Assembly (NCBI RefSeq): GCF_029227915.1
Contig: NC_079875.1
Span: 1,054,001 to 1,118,000 of the forward strand
Direction: 5' to 3'
Length of the DNA stretch: 64,000 bases
Origin: Hydractinia symbiolongicarpus
Lineage: Eukaryota > Cnidaria > Hydrozoa > Anthoathecata > Hydractiniidae
Shown: in pieces, positions 22,686 through 34,439 of the stretch
Layout of the letters: each line of letters opens with the position of its first letter
Position numbering within the stretch: position 1 is the stretch's first letter
The notes under the pieces: model-generated
Seen by the model: the letters and a program-made list of their open reading frames with translations, nothing else
What the model was told of the DNA's origin: nothing
Databases searched by the model: none
Made by a program: the position numbers and the translations under genes

Positions 22686-25600
22686 CTCCCTGGGTACTTT
22701 CTTTGTATACTTTTGACTATACGGGCCGAGTTCGGGGTTTACAGGAAATGGCGGGTTTTCGTTTGCCGGCGATTAAACTTCTTTTATTCAGCGTCTCATC
22801 AAAAATGAAAACATTTTTAAAAACTACAAGTCTCATGCGTTTTAGTGGTGAAAAAGTAATTCTAAAAATCATTCGGAAAATGAGTTTACTCCCTGGGTAC
22901 TTTCTTTGTATACATTCGACTATACGGGCCAAGCCCCGGATTTACGGGAAAACGCGGGATTTCGTTTGCCGGCGATTAAACCTCTTTCATTAAGCGTCTC
23001 ATCAAAAATGAAAACATTTTTGAAAACTACAAGTCTCATGCGTTTTAGTGGTGAAAAAATAATTTAAAAAATCGTTCGGGAAATGAGTTTACTCCCTGGG
23101 TACTTTCTTTGTATACTTTTGACTATACGGGCCGAGTCCGGGATTTACGGAAAATCGCGGATTTTCGTTTGCCGGCGATTAAACTTCTTTTATTCAGCGT
23201 CCCATCAAATATGAAAATATTTTTGAAAACTACAAGTGTCATGCGTTTAGTGGTAAAAAAATAATATAAAAAATCGTTCGGGAAATGAGTTTACTCCCTG
23301 GGTACTTTCTTTGTGTACTTTTGACTATACGGGTCGAGTCCGGGGTTTACGGGAAATGGCGGGTTTTCGTTTGCCGGCGATTAAACTTCTTTCATTAACT
23401 GTCCCATCAAAAATGAAAACATTTTTGAAAACTACAAGTCTCATGCGTTTTAGTGGTGAAAAGATAATTTAAAAAATCGTTTTGGAAATGAGTTTACTCA
23501 CAGGGTACTTTCTTTGTATACATTCGACTATACGGGCCAAGCCCGGGATTTACGGGAAATCGCAGGTTTTCGTTTGCCGGCGATTAAACTTCTTTCATTA
23601 ACCGTCTCATCAAAAATGAAAACATTTGTGAAAACTACAAGTCTCATGCGTTTTAGTGGTGAAAAAAGAAATTAAAAAATCGTTCAGGAAATGAGTTTAC
23701 TCCCTGAGTACTTTCTTTGTAAACTTTGGACTATACGGGCCGAGTCCGGGATTTACGGGAAATCGCGGATTTTCGTTTGAGGGCGATTAAACTTCTTTTA
23801 TTCAGCGTCTCATCAAAAATGAAAACATTTTTGAAAAATACAAGTCTCATGCGTTTTAGTGGTGAAAAAATAATTTAAAAAATCGTTCGGAAAATGAGTT
23901 TACTCCCTGGGTACTTTCTTTGTATACTTTTGACTATACGGGCCGAGTCCGGAATTTACGGGAAATCGCGGGTTTTCGTTTGCCGGCGATTAAACCTCTT
24001 TCATTAAGCGTCTCATCAAAAATGAAAACATTTTTGAAAACTACAAGTCTCATGCGTTTTAGTGGTGAAAAAATAATTTAAAAAATCGTTCGGGAAATGA
24101 GTTTACTCCCTGGGTACTTTCTTTGTATACTTTTGACTATACGGGCCGAGTCCGGGATTTACGGAAAATCGCGGATTTTCGTTTGCCGGCGATTAAACTT
24201 CTTTTATTCAGCGTCCCATCAAATATGAAAATATTTTTGAAAACTACAAGTGTCATGCGTTTAGTGGTAAAAAAATAATATAAAAAATCGTTCGGGAAAT
24301 GAGTTTACTCCCTGGGTACTTTCTTTGTATACTTTTGACTATACGGGTCGAGTCCGGGGTTTACAGCAAATGGCGGGTTTTCGTTTGCCGGCGATTAAAC
24401 TTCTTTCATTAGCCGTCTCATCAAAAATGAAAACAATTTTGAAAACTACAAGTCTCATGCGTTTTAGTGGTGAAAAGATAATTTAAAAAATCGTTTTGGA
24501 AATGAGTTTACTCACAGGGTACTTTCTTTGTATACATTCGACTATACGGGCCAAGCCCGGGGTTTATGGGAAATCGCGGGTTTTCGTTTGCCGGCGATTA
24601 AACTTCTTTCATTAACCGTCTCATCAAAAATGAAAACATTTTTGAAAACTACAAGTCTCATGTGTTTTAGTGGTGAAAAAATAATTTAAAAAATCGTTCG
24701 GAAAATGAGTTTACTCCCTGGGTACTATCTTTGTATACTTTTGACTATACGGGCCGAGTTCGGGGTTTACGGGAAATGGCGGGTTTTCGTTTGCCGGCGA
24801 TTAAACTTCTTTTATTCAGCGTCTCATCAAAAATGAAAACATTTTTAAAAACTACAAGTCTCATGCGTTGTAGTGGTGAAGAAATAATTTAAAAAACCGT
24901 TCGGGAAAAGAGTTTACTCCCTGGGTACTTTCTTTGTATACATTCGACTATACGGGCCAAGCCCCGGATTTACGGGAAAACGCGGGATTTCGTTTGCCGG
25001 CGATTAAACCTCTTTCATTAAGCGTCTCATCAAAAATGAAAACATTTTTGAAAACTACAAGTCTCATGCGTTTTAGTGGTGAAAAAATAATTTAAAAAAT
25101 CGTTCGGGAAATGAGATTACTCCCTGGGTACTTTCTTTGTATACTTTTGACTATACGGGCCGAGTCCGGGATTTACGGAAAATCGCGGATTTTCGTTTGC
25201 CGGCGATTAAACTTCTTTTATTCAGCGTCCCATCAAATATGAAAATATTTTTGAAAACTACAAGTGTCATGCGTTTAGTGGTAAAAAAATAATATAAAAA
25301 ATCGTTCGGGAAATGAGTTTACTCCCTGGGTACTTTCTTTGTATACTTTTGACTATACGGGTCGAGTCCGGGGTTTACGGCAAATGGCGGGTTTTCGTTT
25401 GCCGGCGATTAAACTTCTTTCATTAACCGTCTCATCAAAAATGAAAACATTTTTGAAAACTACAATCTCATGCGTTTTAGTGGTGAAAAGATAATTTAAA
25501 AAATCGTTTTGGAAATGAGTTTACTCACAGGGTACTTTCTTTGTATACATTCGACTATACGGGCCAAGCCCGGGATTTATGGGAAATCGCGGGTTTTCGT

Positions 25601-28160
25601 TTGCCGGCGATTAAACTTCTTTCATTAACCGTCTCATCAAAAATGAAAACATTTTTGAAAACTACAAGTCTCATGCGTTTTAGTGGTGAAAAAATAATTT
25701 AAAAAATAGTTCGGAAAATGAGTTTACTCCCTGGGTAATTTCTTTGTATACTTTTGACTATACGGGCCGAGTCCGGGGTTTACGGGAAATGGCGGGTTTT
25801 CGTTTGCCGGCGATTTAACTACTTTTATTCAGCGTCTCATCAAAAATGAAAACATTTTTGAAAGCTACAAGTCTCATACGTTTTAGTGGTGAAAAAATAA
25901 TTTAAAAATTCGTTCGGGAAATGAGTTTACTCACTGGGTACTTTCCTTGTATACTTTTAACTATACGGGCCGAGACCGGGATTTACGGGAAATCGAGGGT
26001 TTTCGTTTGCCGGCGATTAAACTTCTTTTATTCAGCGTCTCATCAAAAATGAAAACATTTTTAAAAACTACAAGTCTCATGGGCTTTAGTGGTGAAATAA
26101 TAATTTAAAAAATCGTTTGGGAAATGAGTTTACTCCCTGGGTACTTTCTTTGTATACATTCGACTATACGGGCCGAGTCCAGGATTTACGGGAAATCGCA
26201 GGTTTTCGTTTGCCGGCGATTAAACTTCTTTCATTAACCGTCTCATCAAAAATGAAAACATTTTTGAAAACTACAAGTCTCATGCGTTCTAGTGGTGAAA
26301 AAATAATTTAAAAAATAGTTCGGAAAATGAGTTTACTCCCTTTGTAATTTCTTTGTATACTTTTGACTATACGGGCCAAGTCCGGGGTTTACGGGAAATG
26401 GCGGGTTTTCGTTTGCCGGCGATTTAACTACTTTTATTCAGCGTCTCATCAAAAATGAAAACATTTTTGAAAACTACATGTCTCATACGTTTTAGTGGTG
26501 AAAAAATAATTTAAAAATTCGTTCGGGAAATGAGTTTACTGACTGGGTACTTTCCTTGTATACTTTTAACTATACGGGCCGAGACCGGGATTTACGGGAA
26601 ATCGAGGGTTTTCGTTTGCCGGCGATTAAACTTCTTTTATTCAGCGTCTCATCAAAAATGAAAACATTTTTAAAAACTACAAGTCTCATGGGCTTTAGTG
26701 GTGAAATAATAATTTAAAAAATCGTTTGGGAAATGAGTTTACTCCCTGGGTACTTTCTTTGTATACTTTTGACTATACGGGCCGAGTCCAGGATTTACGG
26801 GAAATCGCAGGTTTTCGTTTGCCGGCGATTAAACTTCTTTTATTCAGCGTCTCATCAAAAATGAAAACATTTTTAAAAACTACAAGTCTCATGCGTTTTA
26901 GTGGTAAAAAAGTAATTTAAAAAATCGTTCGGGAAATGAGTTTACTCTCTGGGTACTTTCTTTGTATACATTCGACTATACGGGCCAAGCCCCGGATTTA
27001 CGGGAAAACGCGGGATTTCGTTTGCCGGCGATTAAACCTCTTTCATTAAGCGTCTCATCAAAAATGAAAACATTTTTGAAAACTACAAGTCTCATGCGTT
27101 TTAGTGGTGAAAAAATAATTTAAAAAATCGTTCGGGAAATGAGTTTACTCCCTGGGTACTTTCTTTGTATACTTTTGACTATACGGGCCGAGTCCGGGAT
27201 TTACGGAAAATCGCGGATTTTCGTTTGCCGGCGATTAAACTTCTTTTATTCAGCGTCCCATCAAATATGAAAATATTTTTGAAAACTACAAGTGTCATGC
27301 GTTTAGTGGTAAAAAAATAATATAAAAAATCGTTCGGGAAATGAGTTTACTCCCTGGGTACTTTCTTTGTATACTTTTGACTATACGGGTCGAGTCCGGG
27401 GTTTACATGAAAGGGCGGGTTTTCGTTTACCAGCGATTAAACTTCTTTCATTAACCGTCTCATCAAAAATGAAAACATTTTTGAAAACTACAAGTCTCAT
27501 GCGTTTTAGTGGTGAAAAGATAATTTAAAAAATCGTTTTGGAAATGAGTTTACTCACAGGGTACTTTCTTTGTATACTTTTGAATTTACGGGTCAAGTCC
27601 GGGGTTTACGGGAAATGGCGGGTTTTCGTTTCCCGGCGATTAAACTTCTTTTATTCAGCGTCTCATCAAAAATGAAAACATTTTTGAAAACTACAAGTCT
27701 CATGCGTTTTAGTAGTGAAAAGATAATTTAAAAAATCGTTTTGGAAATGAGTTTACTCACAGGGTACTTTCTTTGTATACATTCGACTATACGGGCCAAG
27801 CCCGGGATTTACGGGAAATCGCGGGTTTTCGTTTGCTGGCGATTAAACCACTTTCATTAAGCGTCTCATCAAAAATGAAAACATTTCTGAAAACTACAAG
27901 TCTCATGCGTTTTATTGGTGAAAAAATAATTTAAAAAATCGTTCGGGAAATGAGTTTACTCACAGGGTACTTTCTTTGTATACATTCGACTATACGGGCC
28001 AAACCCGGGATTTACGGGAAATCGCGGGTTTTCGTTTGCCGTCGATTAAACTTCTTTCATTAACCGTCTCATCAAAAATGAAAAATTTTTTGAAAACTAC
28101 AAGTCTCATGCGTTTTAGTGGGGAAAAAAAAATTAAAAAATCGTTCGGGAAATGAGTTTA

Positions 28161-28363
28161 CTCCCTGGGTACTTTCTTTGTATACATTCGACTATACGGG
28201 CCAAGCCCGGGATTTACGGGAAATCGCGGGTTTTCGTTTGCTGGCGATTAAACCACTTTCATTAAGCGTCTCATCAAAAATGAAAACATTTCCGAAAACT
28301 ACAAGTCTCATGCGTTTTATTGGTGAAAAAATAATTTAAAAAATCGTTCGGGAAATGAGTTTA
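28161..28363. repeat. Hybrid monomer p/n
   Basis: It starts as p (ctccctgggtac, acattcgactat) and continues as n (gctggcgatt, aaccactttc, catttccgaaaac, tttattggtg). It lies directly before a q monomer, where p' is expected. The right half is the n type of the following units. Confidence 0.75.
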
Positions 28364-29780
28364 CTCCCTGGGTACTCTCTTGTATACTTTGGACTATACG
28401 GGCCGAGTCCGGGATTTACGGGAAATCGCGGATTTTCGTTTGAGGGCGATTAAACTTCCTTTAATCAGCGTCTCATCAAAAATGAAAACATTTTTAAAAA
28501 CTACAAGTCTCATGGGCTTTAGTGGTGAAATAATAATTTAAAAAATCGTTTGGGAAATGAGTTTACTCCCTGGGTACTTTCTTTGTATACTTTTGACTTT
28601 ACGGGCCGAGTCCGGGATTTACGGAAAATCGCGGATTTTCGTTTGCCGGCGATTAAACTTCTTTTATTCAGCGTCCCATCAAATATGAAAATATTTTTGA
28701 AAACTACAAGTCTCATGCCTTTAGTGGTAAAAAAATAATATAAAAAATCGTTTGGGAAATGAGTTTACTCCCTGGGTACTTTCTTTGCATACTTTTGAAT
28801 ATACGGGTCAAGTCCGGGGTTTACGGGAAATGGCGGGTTTTCGTTTGCCGGCGATTAAACTTCTTTCATTAACCGTCTCATCAAAAATGAAAAAAGTTTT
28901 GAAAACTACAAGTCTCATGCGTTTTAGTGGTGAAAAAAAAATTAAAAAATCGTTCGGGAAATGAGTTTACTCCCTGGGTACTTTCTTTGTATACATTCGA
29001 CTATACGGGCCAAGCCCGGGATTTATGGGAAATCGAGGGATTTCGTTTGCCGGCGATTAAACCTCTTTCATTAAGCGTCTCATCAAAAAGGAAAACATTT
29101 TTGAAAACTACAAGTCTCATGCGTTTTAGTGGTGAAAAAATAATTTAAAAAATCGTTCGGGAAATGAGTTTACACCCTGGGTACTTTCTTTGTATACTTT
29201 TGACTATACGGACCGAGTCCGGGATTTACAGGAAATCGCAGGTTTTCGTTTGCCGGCGATTAAACTTCTTTTATTCAGCGTCTCATCAAAAATGAAAACA
29301 TTTTTGAAAACTACAAGTCTCATACGTTTTAGTGGTGAAAAAATAATTTAAAAATTCGTTCTGGAAATGAGTTTACTCACTGGGTACTTTCCTTGTATAC
29401 TTTTAACTATACGGGCCGAGTCCGGGATTTACGGGAAATCGCGGGTTTTCGTTTGCGGGCGATTAAACTTCTTTTATTCAGCGTCTCATCAGAAATGAAA
29501 ACATTTTTGAAAACTACAAGTCTCATGCGTTTTAGTGGGGAAAAAAAAATTAAAAAATCGTTCGGGAAATGAGTTTACTCCCTGGGTACTTTCTTTGTAT
29601 ACATTCGACTATACGGGCCAAGCCCGGGATTTACGGGAAATCGAGGGATTTCGTTTGCCCGCGATTAAACCTCTTTCATTAAGCGTCTCATCAAAAATGA
29701 AAACATTTTTGAAAACTACAAGTCTCATGCGATTTAGTGGTGAAAAAATAATTTAAAAAATCGTTCGGAAAATGAGTTTA
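28364..29780. repeat. 9-mer HOR, shortened copy (7 monomers, 1417 bp)
   Basis: The order is q-r-(m/o)-p-s-t-p'. It is 406 bp, two monomers, shorter than the next copy. The shortening maps to the hybrid monomer at 28768. Elsewhere it follows the full unit closely, including the shared 'catgcctttagtgg' in r and 'aaaaaggaaaac' in p. Confidence 0.9.
28768..28969. repeat. Hybrid monomer m/o
   Basis: The left part is m (tgcatacttttgaatat, gggtcaagtccgggg, aaatggcggg). The right part is o (cttctttcattaacc, gaaaaaagttttg, gaaaaaaaaatt). In the full unit m (30185) and o (30591) are separated by n, so this join removed two monomers in register. Confidence 0.85.
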
Positions 29781-31603
29781 CTCCCTGGGTACTCTCTTGT
29801 ATACTTTGGACTATACGGGCCGAGTCCGGGATTTACGGGAAATCGCGGATTTTCGTTTGAGGGCGATTAAACTTCCTTTAATCAGCGTCTCATCAAAAAT
29901 GAAAACATTTTTAAGAACTACAAGTCTCATGGGCTTTAGTGGTGAAATAATAATTTAAAAAATCGTTTGGGAAATGAGTTTACTCCCTGGGTACTTTCTT
30001 TGTATACTTTTGACTTTACGGGCCGAGTCCGGGATTTACGGAAAATCGCGGATTTTCGTTTGCCGGCGATTAAACTTCTTTTATTCAGCGTCCCATCAAA
30101 TATGAAAATATTTTTGAAAACTACAAGTCTCATGCCTTTAGTGGTAAAAAAATAATATAAAAAATCGTTTGGGAAATGAGTTTACTCCCTGGGTACTTTC
30201 TTTGCATACTTTTGAATATACGGGTCAAGTCCGGGGTTTACGGGAAATGGCGGGTTTTCGTTTGCCGGCGATTAAACTTCTTTTATTCAGCGTCTCATCA
30301 AAAATGAAAACATTTTTGAAAACTACAAGTCTCATGCGTTTTAGTAGTGAAAAGATAATTTAAAAAATCGTTTTGGAAATGAGTTTACTCACAGGGTACT
30401 TTCTTTGTGTACATTCGACTATACGGGCCAAGCCCGGGATTTACGGGAAATCGCGGGTTTTCGTTTGCTGGCGATTAAACCACTTTCATTAGGCGTCTCA
30501 TCAAAAATGAAAACATTTCCGAAAACTACAAGTCTCATGCGTTTTATTGGTGAAAAAATAATTTAAAAAATCGTTCGGGAAATGAGTTTACTCACAGGGT
30601 ACTTTCTTTGTATACATTCGACTATACGGGCCAAGCCCGGGATTTACGGGAAATCGCAGGTTTTCGTTTGCCGGCGATTAAACTTCTTTCATTAACCGTC
30701 TCATCAAAAATGAAAAAAGTTTTGAAAACTACAAGTCTCATGCGTTTTAGTGGTGAAAAAAAAATTAAAAAATCGTTCGGGAAATGAGTTTACTCCCTGG
30801 GTACTTTCTTTGTATACATTCGACTATACGGGCCAAGCCCGGGATTTATGGGAAATCGAGGGATTTCGTTTGCCGGCGATTAAACCTCTTTCATTAAGCG
30901 TCTCATCAAAAAGGAAAACATTTTTGAAAACTACAAGTCTCATGCGTTTTAGTGGTGAAAAAATAATTTAAAAAATCGTTCGGGAAATGAGTTTACACCC
31001 TGGGTACTTTCTTTGTATACTTTTGACTATACGGACCGAGTCCGGGATTTACGGGAAATCGCAGGTTTTCGTTTGCCGGCGATTAAACTTCTTTTATTCA
31101 GCGTCTCATCAAAAATGAAAACATTTTTGAAAACTACAAGTCTCATACGTTTTAGTGGTGAAAAAATAATTTAAAAATTCGTTCTGGAAATGAGTTTACT
31201 CACTGGGTACTTTCCTTGTATACTTTTAACTATACGGGCCGAGTCCGGGATTTACGGGAAATCGCGGGTTTTCGTTTGCGGGCGATTAAACTTCTTTTAT
31301 TCAGCGTCTCATCAGAAATGAAAACATTTTTGAAAACTACAAGTCTCATGCGTTTTAGTGGGGAAAAAAAAATTAAAAAATCGTTCGGGAAATGAGTTTA
31401 CTCCCTGGGTACTTTCTTTGTATACATTCGACTATACGGGCCAAGCCCGGGATTTACGGGAAATCGAGGGATTTCGTTTGCCCGCGATTAAACCTCTTTC
31501 ATTAAGCGTCTCATCAAAAATGAAAACATTTTTGAAAACTACAAGTCTCATGCGATTTAGTGGTGAAAAAATAATTTAAAAAATCGTTCGGAAAATGAGT
31601 TTA
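29781..31603. repeat. 9-mer HOR, full copy (1823 bp)
   Basis: Monomers start at 29781 q (actctcttgtatac, tttgagggcg, ctttaatcag), 29983 r (gactttacggg, acggaaaatcgcgg, cccatcaaatatg), 30185 m (gaatatacgggtcaag, tagtagtgaaaag), 30388 n (gctggcg, ccactttc, tttattgg), 30591 o (ctcacaggg, cattaaccg, aaaaaagtttt), 30793 p (tttatggg, cgagggattt), 30996 s (caccctggg, acggaccgag), 31199 t (actttccttg, tttgcgggcg, tcatcagaaatg) and 31401 p' (tttgcccgcg). Confidence 0.93.
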
Positions 31604-33224
31604 CTCCCTGGGTACTCTCTTGTATACTTTGGACTATACGGGCCGAGTCCGGGATTTACGGGAAATCGCGGATTTTCGTTTGAGGGCGATTAAACTTCCT
31701 TTAATCAGCGTCTCATCAAAAATGAAAACATTTTTAAAAACTACAAGTCTCATGGGCTTTAGTGGTGAAATAATAATTTAAAAAATCGTTTGGGAAATGA
31801 GTTTACTCCCTGGGTACTTTCTTTGTATACTTTTGACTTTACGGGCCGAGTCCGGGATTTACGGAAAATCGCGGATTTTCGTTTGCCGGCGATTAAACTT
31901 CTTTTATTCAGCGTCCCATCAAATATGAAAATATATTTGAAAACTACAAGTCTCATGCCTTTAGTGGTAAAAAAATAATATAAAAAATCGTTTGGGAAAT
32001 GAGTTTACTCCCTGGGTACTTTCTTTGCATACTTTTGAATATACGGGTCAAGTCCGGGGTTTACGGGAAATGGCGGGTTTTCGTTTGCCGGCGATTAAAC
32101 TTCTTTTATTCAGCGTCTCATCAAAAATGAAAACATTTTTGAAAACTACAAGTCTCATGCGTTTTAGTAGTGAAAAGATAATTTAAAAAATCGTTTTGGA
32201 AATGAGTTTACTCACAGGGTACTTTCTTTGTGTACATTCGACTATACGGGCCAAGCCCGGGATTTACGGGAAATCGCGGGTTTTCGTTTGCTGGCGATTA
32301 AACCACTTTCATTAAGCGTCTCATCAAAAATGAAAACATTTCCGAAAACTACAAGTCTCATGCGTTTTATTGGTGAAAAAATAATTTAAAAAATCGTTCG
32401 GGAAATGAGTTTACTCACAGGGTACTTTCTTTGTATACATTCGACTATACGGGCCAAGCCCGGGATTTACGGGAAATCGCAGGTTTTCGTTTGCCGGCGA
32501 TTAAACTTCTTTCATTAACCGTCTCATCAAAAATGAAAAAAGTTTTGAAAACTACAAGTCTCATGCGTTTTAGTGGTGAAAAAAAAATTAAAAAATCGTT
32601 CGGGAAATGAGTTTACTCCCTGGGTACTTTCTTTGTATACATTCGACTATACGGGCCAAGCCCGGGATTTATGGGAAATCGAGGGATTTCGTTTGCCGGC
32701 GATTAAACCTCTTTCATTAAGCGTCTCATCAAAAAGGAAAACATTTTTGAAAACTACAAGTCTCATGCGTTTTAGTGGTGAAAAAATAATTTAAAAAATC
32801 GTTCGGGAAATGAGTTTACACCCTGGGTACTTTCTTTGTATACTTTTGACTATACGGACCGAGTCCGGGATTTACGGGAAATCGCAGGTTTTCGTTTGCC
32901 GGCGATTAAACTTCTTTTATTCAGCGTCTCATCAAAAATGAAAACATTTTTGAAAACTACAAGTCTCATACGTTTTAGTGGTGAAAAAATAATTTAAAAA
33001 TTCGTTCTGGAAATGAGTTTACTCACTGGGTACTTTCCTTGTATACTTTTAACTATACGGGCCGAGTCCGGGATTTACGGGAAATCGCGGGTTTTCGTTT
33101 GCGGGCGATTAAACTTCTTTTATTCAGCGTCTCATCAGAAATGAAAACATTTTTGAAAACTACAAGTCTTATGCGTTTTAGTGGTGAAATAATAATTTAA
33201 AAAATCGTTTGGGAAATGAGTTTA
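31604..33224. repeat. 9-mer HOR, third copy without p' (1621 bp)
   Basis: The order is q-r-m-n-o-p-s-t, and then block E begins with an a monomer where p' would be expected. The t monomer ends 'tcttatgcgttttagtgg' and 'gaaataataa', unlike the second copy, so the switch out of the 9-mer lies in the right end of t. The r copy has a private 'aaaatatatttg' near 31930. Confidence 0.9.
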
Positions 33225-33427
33225 CTCCCTGGGTACTTTCTTTGTATACTTTTGACTATACGGGCCGAGTCCAGGATTTACGGGAAATCGCAGGTTTTCG
33301 TTTGCCGGCGATTAAACTTCTTTTATTCAGCGTCTCATCAAAAATGAAAACATTTTTAAAAACTATAAGTCTCATGCGTTTTAGTGGTGAAAAAGTAATT
33401 TAAAAAATCGTTCGGGAAATGAGTTTA

Positions 33428-33629
33428 CTCCCTGGGTACTTTCTTTGTATACTTTTGACTATACGGGCCAAGCCGGGATTTACGGGAAATCGCGGGTTTT
33501 CGTTTGCCGGCGATTAAACTTCTTTTATTCAGCGTTTCATCAAAAATGAAAACATATTTAAAAACTACAAGTCTTATGCGATTTAGTGGTGAAAAAATAA
33601 TTTAAAAAATCGTTCTGGAAATGAGTTTA
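33428..33629. repeat. Subtype x monomer (exemplar)
   Basis: Diagnostic readings are ccaagccgggattt (one base shorter than the usual ccaagcccggg), gcgtttcatc and cttatgcgatttag. In block E the copies near 33428, 34846, 36061, 36871 and 38087 all share 'catatttaaaaac'. Copies in block F (near 42150, 43358, 44980, 45582, 46597) read 'catttttaaaaac' or 'acttttttaaaaac' instead, and some have 'acttgtgactat'. Confidence 0.82.
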
Positions 33630-33831
33630 CTCACAGGGTACTTTCTTTGTATACATTCGACTATACGGGCCAAGCCCGGGATTTACGGAAAATCGCGGAT
33701 TTTCGTTTGCCGGCGATTAAACTTCTTTTATTCAGCGTCCCATCAAATATGAAAATATTTTTGAAAACTACAAGTCTCATGCGTTTAGTGGTAAAAAAAT
33801 AATATAAAAAATCGTTCGGAAAATGAGTTTA
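33630..33831. repeat. Amplified hybrid monomer e/r
   Basis: The left part is e- or y-like (ctcacaggg, acattcgactat, ccaagcccggg). After 'gatttacgg' it becomes r (aaaatcgcggatt, cccatcaaatatg, gcgtttagtgg). Near-identical copies start at 35048, 36263, 37073 and 38289. The hybrid formed once and was then spread as part of the block E repeat, which makes it a useful family marker. Confidence 0.85.
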
Positions 33832-34236
33832 CTCCCTGGGTACTTTCTTTGTGTACATTCGACTATACGGGCCAAGCCCGGGATTTACGGGAAATCGCGG
33901 GTTTTCGTTTGCTGGCGATTAAACCACTTTCATTAAGCGTCTCATCAAAAATGAAAACATTTCCGAAAACTACAAGTCTCATGCGTTTTATTGGTGAAAA
34001 AATAATTTAAAAAATCGTTCGGGAAATGAGTTTACTCACAGGGTACTTTCTTTGTATACATTCGACTATACGGGCCAAGCCCGGGATTTACGGGAAATCG
34101 CAGGTTTTCGTTTGCCGGCGATTAAACTTCTTTCATTAACCGTCTCATCAAAAATGAAAAAAGTTTTGAAAACTACAAGTCTCATGCGTTTTAGTGGTGA
34201 AAAAAAAATTAAAAAATCGTTCGGGAAATGAGTTTA

Positions 34237-34439
34237 CTCCCTGGGTACTTTCTTTGTATACATTCGACTATACGGGCCAAGCCCGGGATTTACGGGAAAT
34301 CGCAGGTTTTCGTTTGCCGGCGATTAAACTTCTTTTATTCAGCGTCTCATCAAAAATGAAAACATTTTTGAAAACTACAAGTCTCATACGTTTTAGTGGT
34401 GAAAAAATAATTTAAAAATTCGTTCTGGAAATGAGTTTA
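34237..34439. repeat. Hybrid monomer p/s
   Basis: The left half is p-like (acattcgactat, ccaagcccggg). The right half is s (cgcaggtttt, cttcttttattcagcg, catacgttttag, cgttctgg). It joins the n-o stretch at 33832-34236 to a t monomer, skipping the ordinary p to s boundary. Confidence 0.72.

Larger units (their letters stand above)
16602..27552. repeat. Block C: j-b-c-d'-e' satellite family
   Basis: A variable-length HOR is built from j (gagttcggggttt), b, c, d' (tttacggcaaatgg, cattagccgtc, acaattttg) and e' (ccggggtttatggg). Full 5-mers of 1014 bp alternate with shorter 608-bp (j-b-c) and 811-bp (j-c-d'-e') forms. The run is interrupted by the i-g-a pieces at 19.85-20.45 kb and 25.7-26.9 kb. 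A short c-d-e-f stretch like block B occurs at about 23.1-23.9 kb. No non-satellite DNA is present. Confidence 0.85.
27553..33224. repeat. Block D: 9-mer HOR segment
   Basis: Lead-in m, n, o and p/n monomers are followed by three copies of the q-r-m-n-o-p-s-t-p' HOR: a shortened 1417-bp unit, a full 1823-bp unit and an eight-monomer 1621-bp unit. Neighbouring units look almost identical by eye, so amplification was recent. A fourth copy lies 18.6 kb downstream in block D'. Confidence 0.9.
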
